This document shows, in pieces, positions 19,098 through 29,822 of a stretch of DNA of 64,000 nt. Positions within the stretch are counted from its first letter, which is position 1; each line of letters opens with the position of its first letter. Source of the stretch: Rickettsia canadensis str. McKiel (GTDB lineage: Bacteria > Pseudomonadota > Alphaproteobacteria > Rickettsiales > Rickettsiaceae). The stretch covers positions 511,501 to 575,500 of the forward strand of contig NC_009879.1 of the NCBI RefSeq assembly GCF_000014345.1, written 5' to 3'. Below the pieces are notes generated by a model. The model had not been told where the DNA came from. It worked only from the letters and a program-made list of their open reading frames with translations, and ran no database searches. Position numbers and translations under genes: made by a program.

Positions 19098-19668
19098 GCT
19101 CATATTCTGCTTAAAATCAAGTTACTTCCAAAAAAGTATAAACAGTAATAACTTAGTATAAAGTATTTATAGTGATATTATATCTGTAATATTGCTAAAA
19201 AGTTATTCTGATGAATAAAGAAGATTGATTGTACATTTAAAATACTAGAATTACAAATTAAAGATACTAAATCTAAAGTTATAACAAGTAAAACTAGGTT
19301 ATTACTGACATGATAGAGAAAAAAGCTTTAGAATCCAAGCTTTTGACAGTTCTAAAAAGAATAACAAAATATAACTTTATTCCTCATATTAATTCAGGTG
19401 ATTCACTTTTTATTTGGAGAAGGAAATTTAAGCTTTTCTATTAGCTTAATGAAAAAATTATAACAACTACTCAGGTGTATTATTACTTCTACATATGAAG
19501 ATTATGGTGATGAAGCCGCTTAATTACATGCATATAAACTTAGAAAAGTTGTATTACATATAATGTAAATGCAACTAAATTACATAAAACTTTTAATCAC
19601 AATTTTTTCCGCTATCTTATTGTTGCCTTGCTTAATGTATTGATACTAATTCTCATTCTATATTACCC
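19098..19668. other. Gene-poor stretch after tRNA-Ser
   Basis: No convincing gene. The only modest open frame is 44 codons from 19310 (start MIEKKALESKLLTVLKR), too short and unlike any family known to me. Base composition is very AT-rich and the stretch looks like old neutral sequence. Confidence 0.4.
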
Positions 19669-19711
19669 AATTTAATGATGCTAAACTAAATTAGTTTAGC
19701 ATCATTAAATT
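19669..19711. repeat. 43-bp perfect palindrome
   Basis: Two 21-base arms, 19669-19689 and 19691-19711, are exact inverted copies around a single central A; the inner part reads gatgctaaactaa. No U-tract follows, so it is not a classical intrinsic terminator. Confidence 0.85.
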
Positions 19712-19899
19712 TGAGAAACTGCCCTGCTACTATATTTGCATAATTAGGAATTATAGTAGGAGTAGTATATGGAGTCAACTCTTCCTCATGCCCGTTGAAT
19801 ATTTTATCACTTCTTACAAAGAATTTATTTACTTATATAGTTTATATATATCATTCATTGCCTGATTAAGGTTAATATATATACCTGCTCCAGTAATAA

Positions 19900-20697
19900 A
19901 TTTGTACCTATAGTAACTTTGCTTGAAGATTCATCTCAAATCATTACTACGCTAGATTTAAACTTTCTAAGGCTGCTCCTCAATAACTTTAAATACACTT
20001 TTTCTCCAAATACAAAATGTTCAAATATTGGGTTTACTCCTTCTGATTTAACCCTATCTAAGAATTTTTGATTAACTTTATCTAATTGATCTTCTTTTTT
20101 ATGTACCGAAAGTTTTTCTTTAGTTTCCGGATTATATTGACAAGTATCATATTTTGATCTTTATGTACTTGTGCATTAGTATATCGTCTGTCAAACAAGT
20201 AATTATACAACCGTTAGAAAAAAGAGGAATTTTTTATCATTTTTTAAATTATTATAATCTTTTATACATTCTGCTTTTGTAAGATTATGAGGTATAGCTG
20301 TAGTGTCTATTAATTTCATTTCGGGGTTTGCATATTTAATTTGTTTTCTTTGCTCTTAGTAAATTTGCCTTTACTTCCGTTGGTAGCTGATGCCCACTCC
20401 AAATAAATTGACTACTGTTTTTCATTGATTTTAAAATGTATCCTTTAATCCTATCAATCACTGCACCTATAAAATGACTTGCTTTTGTATCTGATTAGTA
20501 TTTATTTGACTATGACTTAATTCTTCAATGTTTATATCAGCATTCTCAACTTTCAAGCCTTCTTTTTCATAGTCTTTCTGCAATGCTACTCTAATTCCCA
20601 ATGTATTACTGTTGTCACCGATACATTAAAAACTAAGCAATGCTACAAGTCAATTGTTTTCATATAATTCCTCAATTAATTTAGATATTATTTGCTA
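19900..20697 (-). pseudogene. Decayed protein gene of unknown family
   Basis: Reading the minus strand downstream of hemC gives a run of protein-like segments in shifting frames: DNSNTLGIRVALQKDYEKEG, ADINIEELSHSQINTNQ, HFIGAVIDRIKGYILKSM, then PEMKLIDTTAIPHNLTKAE, YNPETKEKLSVHKKEDQLDK and GVNPIFEHFVFGEKVYLKLL. At least four frame changes and several stops separate them. The order is consistent with one dead gene of more than 250 codons. I do not recognise the family. Confidence 0.5.
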
Positions 20698-21603
20698 TTA
20701 TCGTTCTAATTCACTCAACATTATTTTAGCAGCTTTTATGCCTGCTTCTTTTGAGGTTTTTATATTAGTAGTTTCAGTATGGAAAGTTATTTTACTACTT
20801 TCAAGGTTACCGAGCATGAAATCGGTTTCTATATTATCTTTATCTAAATATTTAGAGTAAGCAGCAATCGGCGTGCGACAATTAGCATCTAGATATTCTA
20901 AAAATGCTCTTTCAGGCTTTATTAATTCAAAGGTAGTAAGATGATTAATTTGGTTGCATGTCTCAAGCATAGCATTATCGTCTTTTCTAATCTCAACTGC
21001 AATGACTCCCTGCCCTATACACGGCAACATCTGTGAATACTCTATCAAATGACAATATTGAGGATTAAATGCATTAAGTCTTTTTAACCCTGCATATGCT
21101 AAAATCGTTGCATCAACTTCACCATTCATTAGCTTTTTTATTCTTGAGTCAACGTTCCCTCTAAAAACTGTTACCTTTAAATCAGATCTTATTTTTTCGA
21201 TAAATGTTTTTCTTCGTACTGCCGAGCTACCTATTATGGCATTTTGCGGCAGCTCTTCTATAGATTTATATTTTAGACAAACAAAAACATCTCTAGGGTC
21301 TTCACGCTCTAAAACGGCAGCAATTATTAAATCTTCAGGAATCCTTCCAGGCACATCCTTTAAAGAATGAACAGCTAAGTCAATTTTTTTATCAAGTAAA
21401 GCTTGCTCTATTTCCTTTAAAAATAAGGCTTTACCGCCTATATCGTATAAGGGTTTATTTTGGATTAAATCACCGCTAGTAGTAATAGGCACTATTTTAT
21501 AATTAATATCAGGAACAAATTGTTTAATTTGCTGAATAACTAAATTAGTTTGAATTAAAGCAAGTGGACTTTTTCTTGTACCTATTCTGATAGAATGTGT
21601 CAT
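20698..21603 (-). CDS. hemC: Porphobilinogen deaminase (hydroxymethylbilane synthase)
   Basis: Polymerises four porphobilinogens in heme synthesis, feeding HemD (12.9 kb). The 301 residues start [16 protein letters not shown]. Other family segments are [49 protein letters not shown] and [12 protein letters not shown]. The cofactor-binding cysteine lies in [13 protein letters not shown]; the usual GGC is here ANC, but Cys is kept. The ATG overlaps the stop of a small upstream frame by four bases. Confidence 0.95.
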   Translation of the reverse strand: MTHSIRIGTRKSPLALIQTNLVIQQIKQFVPDINYKIVPITTSGDLIQNKPLYDIGGKALFLKEIEQALLDKKIDLAVHSLKDVPGRIPEDLIIAAVLEREDPRDVFVCLKYKSIEELPQNAIIGSSAVRRKTFIEKIRSDLKVTVFRGNVDSRIKKLMNGEVDATILAYAGLKRLNAFNPQYCHLIEYSQMLPCIGQGVIAVEIRKDDNAMLETCNQINHLTTFELIKPERAFLEYLDANCRTPIAAYSKYLDKDNIETDFMLGNLESSKITFHTETTNIKTSKEAGIKAAKIMLSELER

Positions 21604-21824
21604 TTATTTTCTATTATTTCAAAAGGACTAGTAAAACTTAAAACACTATCGCTTATCGTTACGTCATGATTCATAATAATTGGATGATTTATTTCGCTAT
21701 GCCCTATTCCTTCAGCTGTATAAGCTTCTATATTTTGGATATGCTTTAAGCAAAAATCTTTTATAATCAGCCCTATTATTTTACCTGTTATATTTCCTCC
21801 ACTAACTTTACTTATATTCACCAT
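21600..21824 (-). CDS. Small protein of unknown function upstream of hemC
   Basis: A 74-residue frame whose stop overlaps the hemC start (ATGA), so it would be translationally coupled. It has no membrane segment and no recognised motif; the start reads [17 protein letters not shown]. It may be the last piece of a longer gene lost upstream, since 21825-22430 holds no continuation that I can follow. Confidence 0.35.
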   Translation of the reverse strand: MVNISKVSGGNITGKIIGLIIKDFCLKHIQNIEAYTAEGIGHSEINHPIIMNHDVTISDSVLSFTSPFEIIENK

Positions 21825-22429
21825 TATTGCCTTTAAAAATATTTATTATAGGTGTAATAGCCTGCACTGAACTGTGAATAGTTGGGATATTATAGTGGTT
21901 GTTTAGTAATAAATATAAAACGGTAATATTGCTATAGTCTATCAGGATTTTATTCTATTTTTGTTTTATATTAAAACAATTTTCTACAAATTCACCGTAA
22001 CTGTATCCACTGTTACCAGTCCAAATTATTTTAACCTGTGCCTTTTCCAAGGCTTTCTTTAAAGATGCTCTCCCTTTCTGCTTTTGTATCGACAAAAAAT
22101 GCTAATGCTATCACCTGAAAAACATCGACTAAAGTTTTAAATCTTTGTAAAGGTAACATTAATAGCTTCCTTTAATTTATCCTGTGCATCATCCGGATAA
22201 CCCTGACCGTAGGAGTTATTATCTGCTTCCGTTAACTCTCCATTAAGCATTTGTCGGTTATCATGTCTTATGGCATAATCTATAGCATTCAATAGATATT
22301 AAATCTTTTTAATGTTGTTTGTTAAAAATAATTATTTTCATAGATAAGGATGCTAATTTATGGTTTGATTTTACGTCATTGCAAGGAAAAATTGTAAATT
22401 TTGACGAAGCAAGGAAGAATAAAAATGCT

Positions 22430-24720
22430 AATTTAGCATTGTTTGATTTTTTTAGATAATCAGTAAATGCTGTAACAAAAAGTACTATATACTTACTGTT
22501 CCTGCTTATCGTTTTCTGCCCAAATTTTTCCAGCATACAGTTCTATTATTATTTTCTTATATAATGCAAGCCCTACCCCTCTCTGCCTCCTGCCGGTGTG
22601 CGTACGTGTTTTAGAGCTTACAACAAATACACCGATATAGGTTGTAATTCTTCCTTTGGTACTCCTATGCCATTGTCCTTTATAGTGAAAATATTATCTT
22701 CCTGTATGTATAGATCAATTTTTATTATTCCTGACTACAATAGTTTATAGCATTAATAATTCAATTATTGAATGTGTGTTTAATATAATGAGGATTACAG
22801 TTAAATATTATATTTTCTTCAATATTAGGTGTAAAATTTAGGGTTTTACTGTTTAGATATAGTTTCTTAGATATTTGAATTCTTTTGTATAGCAATTTGC
22901 TTAAGTTTATATTTTCTTTATAATTCAGACTGGATAATTTTGAAAAATCTAGAATATTATTTATTAAGCTATTTAATCTAATAGAGCTTGTAGCTATAAT
23001 TTCTAGTGTATTGCAACGCTGATCTTCATTAAATCTTATCATAATTATCCCATAAGGTTTCACAAAGGCTAATAATACCCGGTTATCGGTGTATTTATTT
23101 CATGGTTTATTTTACGTAAAAATTCATGTTTCAACTCAAGTAATTTTTCAAGTTCTTTGTTCTCGATAATTAACTCTAGTGCCTCTAAATGAGCATTGTA
23201 CAGCTTTAATTAATCTTTCTTGCTCTTGCCTTGGTTTTAAGAATACTATAAAAAAAGACTACTAAATAATGTTAAGAAATATCTTACTTTTAAATGGAAG
23301 CTATATATACTAATTAATAACTTATCATCCATAAAATAATTTATAAAACTTTGCAAGTATAACTTTGCAATTATAAGTAAGTTAATTATCAAACTCATTA
23401 ATTGCAACTGATCAAAACTACTTGATTTAATAAGTAAATTACTAATAACAAACGTAGCAATAAACCAAGATAAAGATATAATATAATTCTTTTTAAATTT
23501 TAAAGACCATAAAGGATATTAATATTGTGGTAGTTATAAGTGTGGTATGGTAATAAATGTTATATATCTCCAAATGGTTCCTTATTCTATATAAGGATGA
23601 GAACATTGATATTAAAATAAAACCGACCTAAGTAAAGTCACAAATGTTCTTTTTCTCTCTTTCCTAATTTATTTTAACTGCTAACGGTTCTTTTAAAGAA
23701 CTCAAACCACCTAGTTACTTTAAAATATAATAACTTCCAAGGAAAAAGTAAATTTACGATAGCGGTTAATATTCGATTAATACTTAAAACCACTCTTAAA
23801 GAAAATATTTGCCACAATATAATAAATAGTTAATATTGCAGCAATTATACCAATAAAAAAACTTTTTGATATTTGTTTTGTATTTTTGCCATCAATATTC
23901 TTTGCAAGATTGAAGGACTAAGTGACGTAAAATATATAAAAAATAAAATATCCCAAATTTAGGACTATTATAGTGAAACAATCCTTGTAAATCAGTTAGA
24001 CGAGTTTGTATATTTGAGTCTAGAATATGTTGGTCGCTAAAAATATGCAATACAATAATTCCTATTACCGGAATAACGCTACTATAGGTAAAAAACTGTA
24101 CCTTTTTAGTAAAAGTAACCGATTTTACACCACCAAAAAAGCAGAATAGCTTATTATTACGGTGGTTATATATAAATCTATGTAGAATTTGCAATATTAA
24201 ATGAATAGCTATAATATTAAGCTTGCTACATGGAATTGCATAGCAATCATCCTACCTATAGTTATTAATATACTAACTTTGTGGCCCGGGGTACGCCCTT
24301 CCCTATTATTTCCGCTGCCGATAAGCTACCCAAAAAATTCTCAAAACTAGGAGTTATAAAGTAACTAATTAATTCCCAACTAACGACGTTACCAAATATA
24401 CTAGGTAATAAAGTAAAACAAGCAATCCGTATATATTCTTAAATTATCAATTAAAAAAGTACTAGTAACGATCGAAGTAGCAATAAGAGTTGCAACTATT
24501 GTAACTGTGGCAAAATCACTTTGCCCTAATCTATATATTCACAAATATTGTTTATATTTAGAAGTCCAACTAGCACATTAATCACTAAAAGCTAGTAAAA
24601 ACAATGATATCTATATTTGGCATAGAATTAAGTTATCAGGTAGCAATAAAGATAAATGATAATAAAGATAAAAAACAAACAATATTTTTGTAAAGTTAAA
24701 GAATATAGGCTTTGTTGCAT
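22430..24720 (-). pseudogene. Decayed sodium:solute symporter/sensor histidine kinase fusion
   Basis: Minus-strand fragments in changing frames follow the order of an SSF-type sensor kinase (CbrA-like). The membrane part at 24.4-23.9 kb has VVSWELISYFITPSFENFLG, SLSAAEIIGKG and VQFFTYSSVIPVIGIIVLHIF. Near 23110 is the H-box-like KINHEINTPITG with its His kept, then SSIRLNSLINNILDFSKL at 22.9 kb. Near 22.75-22.45 kb come the ATP-binding boxes NAINYCSQ, IKDNGIGVPKEEL, GVGLALYKKIIIELYAGKIW. Stops and frameshifts throughout make it non-functional. The next few hundred bases toward hemC (21825-22430) hold no clear gene. Confidence 0.7.
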
Positions 24721-25013
24721 GACTTGTTTTATGTCATTCATTTCCGCCTAGGCAGGAAGAAAAACTTTATATATATTTATTTTATCAAATTAATAAACCT
24801 TAACATCATTAATATTACTTCCGTTTAATATAGCCAGCCGGTATTTGCTGTATGTTTTGTATATTTCCTGAATTTAGTAATTGAAAAGGTGTATACATAA
24901 AAAAAGCTCCAAAATTTATATTATATTTTACAATAAAATTACCATGAAACATGGTTTTTCATTTACGCTTTTAAAATATATAAAAAGTTACTAATATCAA
25001 TAAATTATTAAAT
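24721..25013. other. Intergenic, with a palindromic-element fragment
   Basis: Contains a short RPE-like piece near 24733-24760 (tgtcattcatttccgcctaggc) and otherwise AT-rich sequence with nothing coding. Confidence 0.4.
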
Positions 25014-25844
25014 TTAATACCAAGGTGCTAATGATAGCTCTATGCTAATCCCTTTAACGCTAATACTAGATTCTTTAACGGCAAGATATTTTTCTACTCT
25101 AATTAAAGCAATTGCTTTATTATGGTAACTTGAACATATTATACCGATTGTATCGTTATCTGCAAGTATTTCTTCATCTTTAACTAATGAGGATAAATCT
25201 TCATCTGCTATAACTTTATATATCTTTCTTCTTATAATCCCTTGATATTTAGCTCTTGAAATGACTTCTTGTCCTACATAACAACCTTTATAGTAGCTAA
25301 TCCCGTTTAATTCTTCACCGCCATATAAAATTGGGATAGATTTATTGAAAGATAAATCTTCTACACCGTCTATTATTGCAAAATTATATTTATCTTCTAG
25401 ATATATTGGATTCTTGTCTTCACGGGAATGACATAAAGGGTCGAGAGTATCTTTTAATGTTCTATTTACTATTGAACGAAAACCAAGCTTAGTATAGCGA
25501 GGATCACGAGATGTCACTAGTGTGTCTATATCTAATTTTTGATGTGAGTAGATAACTTTATATTTGTCATGGCAGTCTATTATTTGTATTTTGGAACGAA
25601 ATTTATAGAAATTTAAATGATCTATTAAAGTAGCTTTATTACTTTTATCAATATCAAGGTAAAGTTCCTCAAAGTTATGAATATACACAAAAAAATCAAA
25701 TAGGTATTTTCCTTTATTGTTAAGTAAATAAGTATAACAGTATTTACTTTTCTTTATATCATTAGTAACAAGATTTTGTAGGAATTTTACAGAATCTAAA
25801 CCTATTATTTTAATAACCTCTCTATCACTTAATATTTCATACAT
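25014..25844 (-). CDS. ygfZ: YgfZ/GcvT-type folate-binding protein, with palindromic insert
   Basis: Folate-dependent protein (276 residues) that supports Fe-S enzyme maturation, related to the T protein of glycine cleavage. The defining motif KGCYVGQEVISRAKYQG is at about residues 188-205. The N-terminus DREVIKIIGLDSVKFLQNLVTND also fits. Residues about 132-149 (DTLDPLCHSREDKNPIYLE region) are encoded by a palindromic element and are absent from the family; the frame is kept. It adds to the Fe-S theme of isc genes in this window. Confidence 0.9.
   Translation of the reverse strand: MYEILSDREVIKIIGLDSVKFLQNLVTNDIKKSKYCYTYLLNNKGKYLFDFFVYIHNFEELYLDIDKSNKATLIDHLNFYKFRSKIQIIDCHDKYKVIYSHQKLDIDTLVTSRDPRYTKLGFRSIVNRTLKDTLDPLCHSREDKNPIYLEDKYNFAIIDGVEDLSFNKSIPILYGGEELNGISYYKGCYVGQEVISRAKYQGIIRRKIYKVIADEDLSSLVKDEEILADNDTIGIICSSYHNKAIALIRVEKYLAVKESSISVKGISIELSLAPWY
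25408..25450. repeat. Palindromic element fragment inside ygfZ
   Basis: The stretch ggattcttgtcttcacggga followed by atgacataaaggg carries the usual RPE end. It is translated in frame as an extra loop of about 18 residues. Confidence 0.7.
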
Positions 25845-25920
25845 AGTTATAATATTATTGACTTTATACGTTCCTATAACTACTATACTCTAAATTTATA
25901 TTAAATTAAACTTAATAATC

Positions 25921-26751
25921 ATGAGATGTTCATCTTACTGTACTTCTACCGAATATAAGATGATTGATCTAGTTACTAATTTAAAAAAGATTGGTCTTGA
26001 ACCTCAACATTTTGACGATGTTTTATATATTCGGAAAGAGATAAATAAAGATTCTGATTTTATAGAGATATTTTTCTTTCCGTTTGGTTGTGTAACTATT
26101 TGGGGCGATGATGAAATTCAAGAAAAAATAATTTTAAGTGATACTGATTTAGTAACAGTAAATAAGCTTAAAGAACCGGTATCAGATTATATTTATTGTG
26201 AATATAATACGGAGGTTGAAAAAACCTTTATTGATGAAGAAAAAAATAAAATTATCTTAGCTGATAAATCGATTTTTGTTAAACTCTCTATTTCTTATGC
26301 TCTTGCACAATCAGTTAAACTTAGCGTTCTTGAGCAATCTGTTAGTAACTTGATTATTCAGACAACTCCTATACAGCAGGAACTCGCTAGAACCGGTAGC
26401 GTATCACTTTCTAAAAAGGAAATATTACAGCAAATAGGTATATTATTTAACGAACGTTATTCAATTAGTCTGCATAGTGATATATTCGATACTCCGGAAT
26501 TCTTTTGGCGTCGCCCGAGCTATGAGCCTCTATATCTTATGACGGCAGAGTTTCAAGACATAGAAATACGGCAAAATATAATGAATCATCGTCTTAATAT
26601 GATTCATGAGCTTTTGAATATTCTTTCAAACGATCTTAATTATAAACATTCTACCAAACTTGAGTGGATCATTATTATTTTAATCGGTCTTGAAGTTGTT
26701 TTATCTTTATCTCATACTAATCTTTTCTTAAAAATTATCGGAGCTTTATAG
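25921..26751 (+). CDS. RMND1/Sif2-Sif3 family (DUF155) protein
   Basis: A 276-residue protein of the family that includes mitochondrial RMND1. Conserved features are the N-terminal FFFPFGCVTIWGDDEI (about 42-57), the central ALAQSVKLSVLEQ, the FDTPEFFWRRPSYEPLY motif (about 197-213), and one C-terminal membrane helix (KLEWIIIILIGLEVVLSL), so it is a tail-anchored-like membrane protein. In mitochondria the family supports translation; the bacterial role is not known. Divergent from ygfZ, followed at 10 bases by rnd. Confidence 0.85.
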   Translation: MRCSSYCTSTEYKMIDLVTNLKKIGLEPQHFDDVLYIRKEINKDSDFIEIFFFPFGCVTIWGDDEIQEKIILSDTDLVTVNKLKEPVSDYIYCEYNTEVEKTFIDEEKNKIILADKSIFVKLSISYALAQSVKLSVLEQSVSNLIIQTTPIQQELARTGSVSLSKKEILQQIGILFNERYSISLHSDIFDTPEFFWRRPSYEPLYLMTAEFQDIEIRQNIMNHRLNMIHELLNILSNDLNYKHSTKLEWIIIILIGLEVVLSLSHTNLFLKIIGAL

Positions 26752-26761
26752 AATCCCTTCT

Positions 26762-27616
26762 ATGCAAATGATCGATAATCAAAAAACATTAGAAGAAGTT
26801 TGTAAACAGTTAGCAAGTAAGACATGCTTAAGCATAGATACAGAATTTGAGCGTCGCTATACTTATTATGCTCAGCTTAGTATAATTCAAGTTAAAGCAG
26901 AAAATTATTGCGGAATAATTGATGCATTAAGCAATGTGGATCTAAATATTTTTAATAAGCTGCTTGCAGACAATAATATTACTAAAATATTTCATGCTCC
27001 TCGTGAAGATTTAGAGATTTTCTATAACTTGTTTAAAACACTACCTTCTAATGTTTTTGATATACAAATTGCAGCGAATATTTGTGGATTCGGTAAACAA
27101 CTAAGCTATGATGATCTTTGTTATAAACTATTCGGTATTGCTATTGATAAAACTCATCAAAAATCTAACTGGTTAAAACGTCCTATTACTAGTGATATGT
27201 TAAATTATGCTATGTTAGACGTTGAGTATTTATATAAGATATATAAAGAGTTAAATAATATAATTATTAGAAGTAATTTAGTTAATAAATATCAAACTAC
27301 TCTTGGCTCTTTATTAGATGTTAGAAATTATAAGGTTGAGCCAAAAGATGCTTGGAAAAAAATAAAATATAGAAGTGATGATAAGAGCTTTAACCGTAGA
27401 ATTCAAATACTTGCAGCTTATCGCGAAAAGAATGCACAAACTATAGATATTCCTCGTAAGCATTTTATTTTAGATGAAGATTTAATAAAGTTGTGTAAAT
27501 ACTCGCCGGTAACAAATAAAGATTTTAAAAATCTAAATTTAAAAAGCAAATATTTGTATAAACAAAAATATAAAGATGAAATAATAAGTTTGTGTAATAA
27601 CTTTTTTATGTTATAA
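26762..27616 (+). CDS. rnd: Ribonuclease D
   Basis: 3'-5' exoribonuclease of the DEDD family, acting in tRNA 3' maturation. The 284 residues include ExoI with Asp and Glu in LSIDTEFERRYTYYAQL, ExoII in IFHAPREDLEIF with Asp, and ExoIII in LNYAMLDVEYLYKIY with Tyr and Asp. A partial HRDC-like C-terminus follows; it is shorter than the 375 residues of E. coli RNase D, as is common in alphaproteobacteria. Confidence 0.92.
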   Translation: MQMIDNQKTLEEVCKQLASKTCLSIDTEFERRYTYYAQLSIIQVKAENYCGIIDALSNVDLNIFNKLLADNNITKIFHAPREDLEIFYNLFKTLPSNVFDIQIAANICGFGKQLSYDDLCYKLFGIAIDKTHQKSNWLKRPITSDMLNYAMLDVEYLYKIYKELNNIIIRSNLVNKYQTTLGSLLDVRNYKVEPKDAWKKIKYRSDDKSFNRRIQILAAYREKNAQTIDIPRKHFILDEDLIKLCKYSPVTNKDFKNLNLKSKYLYKQKYKDEIISLCNNFFML

Positions 27617-27648
27617 TATTATTATAGCCCTTATTGTAGGGCTTCTAT

Positions 27649-27676
27649 GTCATTCCCACTTTGCCGGTATGACATA
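27649..27676. repeat. Short palindromic element copy
   Basis: The sequence gtcattcccactttgccggt followed by atgacata has matching gtcat/atgac ends; it is a minimal or decayed copy between convergent rnd and 5-FCL genes. Confidence 0.5.
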
Positions 27677-27711
27677 GAGAGCATTGTTCAAGCCATGCCA
27701 CATATTATAAA

Positions 27712-28233
27712 TCATACCGAGATCACAAATTTAAGCTTAATATCATGAGATTCAACTGGAAAATTATTGATTAATTGTTCTTTTAAACAAACTCCGGCGG
27801 TTAATATATTTGGGTTATTATTTAAATATTGATCAAAATGTCCTTTGCCGTATCCAAGCCTATAACCATCACTACTAAATGCAAGACCTGGGATAATAAC
27901 TAACTCAGGAATAAAAAGATCATTATTGATAGGCTCAAAAGTTTTAAAATTACCTAAAGCTAATGAGTCCTTATAATGATAAGGACAATATTGTATCTCA
28001 TTTTTTATAATTTTTGGTAGGAAAAATTTTATTTCAGGATGTAAGTTTGTTATTTCAAGTAAATTAATTTCATATTTTAGAGGGTAATAGAGACCAACGG
28101 TTTGGATTTCTAACTTCTTTAATAAATGGCTAATTTTACTTATTAAGGAGTGTCTGACCAAGCCGGAAGTAATTTTTTCTTGGGTTTTTATTAAAAGATC
28201 TTTGAAATAAATACGCAGTTCTTGCTTGTTCAT
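27712..28233 (-). CDS. 5-formyltetrahydrofolate cyclo-ligase
   Basis: Converts 5-formyl-THF to 5,10-methenyl-THF with ATP. The signature is YRLGYGKGHFDQYL (about residues 129-142 of the protein), with GLYYPLKYEINLLEI and FLPKI earlier. The frame can be extended six codons upstream (MGMTVI), but that part falls in palindromic-repeat-like sequence, so the start MNKQELR, which matches the family N-terminus, is preferred. It starts about 50 bases from the end of lpdA. Confidence 0.88.
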   Translation of the reverse strand: MNKQELRIYFKDLLIKTQEKITSGLVRHSLISKISHLLKKLEIQTVGLYYPLKYEINLLEITNLHPEIKFFLPKIIKNEIQYCPYHYKDSLALGNFKTFEPINNDLFIPELVIIPGLAFSSDGYRLGYGKGHFDQYLNNNPNILTAGVCLKEQLINNFPVESHDIKLKFVISV

Positions 28234-28283
28234 TATTACTGTCATGCCCATACTCTTCTATGCCCCAGCTTTTGCGAGAATTA

Positions 28284-29663
28284 TCACATATTGATCGTTC
28301 TTTTATCCACACTAAGAGCTGCTTCTTTTATAGCTTCGCTTAATGTTGGGTGGGCGTGGCAGGTTCGTGCTATATCTTCCGCTGCTGCTCCGAATTCCAT
28401 ATAAGCGGTAAGCTCGGCAATTAATGTACCTGCATCTGCTCCTATAATATGTGCTCCTAATACCTTATCGGTTTTACTATCGGCAAGAATTTTTACCATA
28501 CCTTCTGTACTACCGATCACTCTTGCTCTACTATTTGCTAAAAACGGAAACTTACCTACTGTATAATTAATGCCTTTTTCTTTTAGCTGCTCTTCCGTTT
28601 CACCGACACTTGCTACTTCAGGATAAGTATATATCACGCTTGGAATCAAATTATAATTCACATGCCCTGTGTGCCCTGCAATAATTTCCACGGCAGCTAC
28701 TGCCTCTTCTTCGGCTTTATGAGCAAGCATCGCTCCTTTTACAACATCACCGACTGCATAAATATTTGAAACAGTTGTTTGGAAATGATTATTAATCTCA
28801 ATTCTACCTTGCTTATCTGTAATAATACCAACAGACTCAAGCCCCAAATTTTGCGTATAGGCTTTTCTGCCTACTGCTATTAATACCACATCGCTCGTTA
28901 TTACCACGTTTTTACCACCCTCCTCTATTGTCAGATTTACTTTTCCTGATTTTACTTCTGCAGACAATACTTTAGTATTTAGTTTAAACTGTATACCCTG
29001 TTTTTGCTGTAACTTCATAAATTGCATAGCAATTTCTTTATCAAGCATAGGTACAATACTTGCTGCATACTCAACAACTATTACTTTAGCTCCTAGGCGA
29101 CGCCAAACTGAACCAAGTTCTAATCCTATATACCCCCCACCGACTACTATTAAGTTCTCAGGTACTTTAGAAAGCTTCAAAGCACCGGTAGATGAAACAA
29201 TAAATTCCTCATCAATTTTAATATTCGGTATTTCTATGATGCTAGAGCCTGTAGTAATTAAGATATTTTTAGCTTTAATTTGCTCATTATTTACTTCAAC
29301 GATGTTGTTAGAGATAATTTTAGCTTCACCTTTTATTCTAGTAACCTTATTCTTGGCAAATAGGCTTTCTATACCTTTTGTAAGATTAAGGACTAACTTA
29401 TCTTTATTAACAAGCATTTTTTGTAAGTCTAATTTTATCTCTGCAGTAATACCGATACTTTCAAAATGCTTTAAAGCTTCTTCATATTTTTTAGAGGAAT
29501 GAAGTAAAGCTTTTGATGGTATGCATCCTATATTTAAACAAGTGCCGCCAAGAGCATCGTTTTTCTCAATGCACGCTACTTTCATATTGAGCTGAGCAGC
29601 TCTAATACTGCCTGTATAACCTGCTGGACCGCTACCTATTACCACTAAATCAAATTCTTGCAT
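28284..29663 (-). CDS. lpdA: Dihydrolipoamide dehydrogenase (E3)
   Basis: Flavoprotein disulfide reductase of 459 residues, E3 of the pyruvate and 2-oxoglutarate dehydrogenase complexes. The FAD-binding GSGPAGYTGSIRAAQ is at residues 10-24. The redox-active cysteines lie in GGTCLNIGCIPSKALLHSS (about 39-57), the NAD-binding site is VVGGGYIGLELGSVW, FAD contact is IYAVGDV, and the C-terminal catalytic His-Glu is in CHAHPTLSEAIKEA. Confidence 0.97.
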   Translation of the reverse strand: MQEFDLVVIGSGPAGYTGSIRAAQLNMKVACIEKNDALGGTCLNIGCIPSKALLHSSKKYEEALKHFESIGITAEIKLDLQKMLVNKDKLVLNLTKGIESLFAKNKVTRIKGEAKIISNNIVEVNNEQIKAKNILITTGSSIIEIPNIKIDEEFIVSSTGALKLSKVPENLIVVGGGYIGLELGSVWRRLGAKVIVVEYAASIVPMLDKEIAMQFMKLQQKQGIQFKLNTKVLSAEVKSGKVNLTIEEGGKNVVITSDVVLIAVGRKAYTQNLGLESVGIITDKQGRIEINNHFQTTVSNIYAVGDVVKGAMLAHKAEEEAVAAVEIIAGHTGHVNYNLIPSVIYTYPEVASVGETEEQLKEKGINYTVGKFPFLANSRARVIGSTEGMVKILADSKTDKVLGAHIIGADAGTLIAELTAYMEFGAAAEDIARTCHAHPTLSEAIKEAALSVDKRTINM

Positions 29664-29690
29664 ACTTGTACCTTATATTATTATCAATTT

Positions 29691-29800
29691 GTCATACCGT
29701 GGCTTTGACAACGGTATCCAAAAAAATTAAAAAAACTCGATCCTGCGATCAAGTTGCGGATTGATAAATTGTATTTTCTCAGTTACACGGGAAATGAAAT
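29691..29800. repeat. Rickettsia palindromic element
   Basis: Begins gtcataccgtggctttgaca with the internal gatcctgcgatcaagttgcg and ends cacgggaaatga. It lies between the methyltransferase remnant and lpdA. Confidence 0.65.
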
Positions 29801-29822
29801 AAATCATACACCACTATTACCT

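Noticed and set aside
28222..28404. Plus-strand frame across the 5-FCL/lpdA gap
   Set aside because: Most of it is antisense to the conserved C-terminus of LpdA; no independent support.
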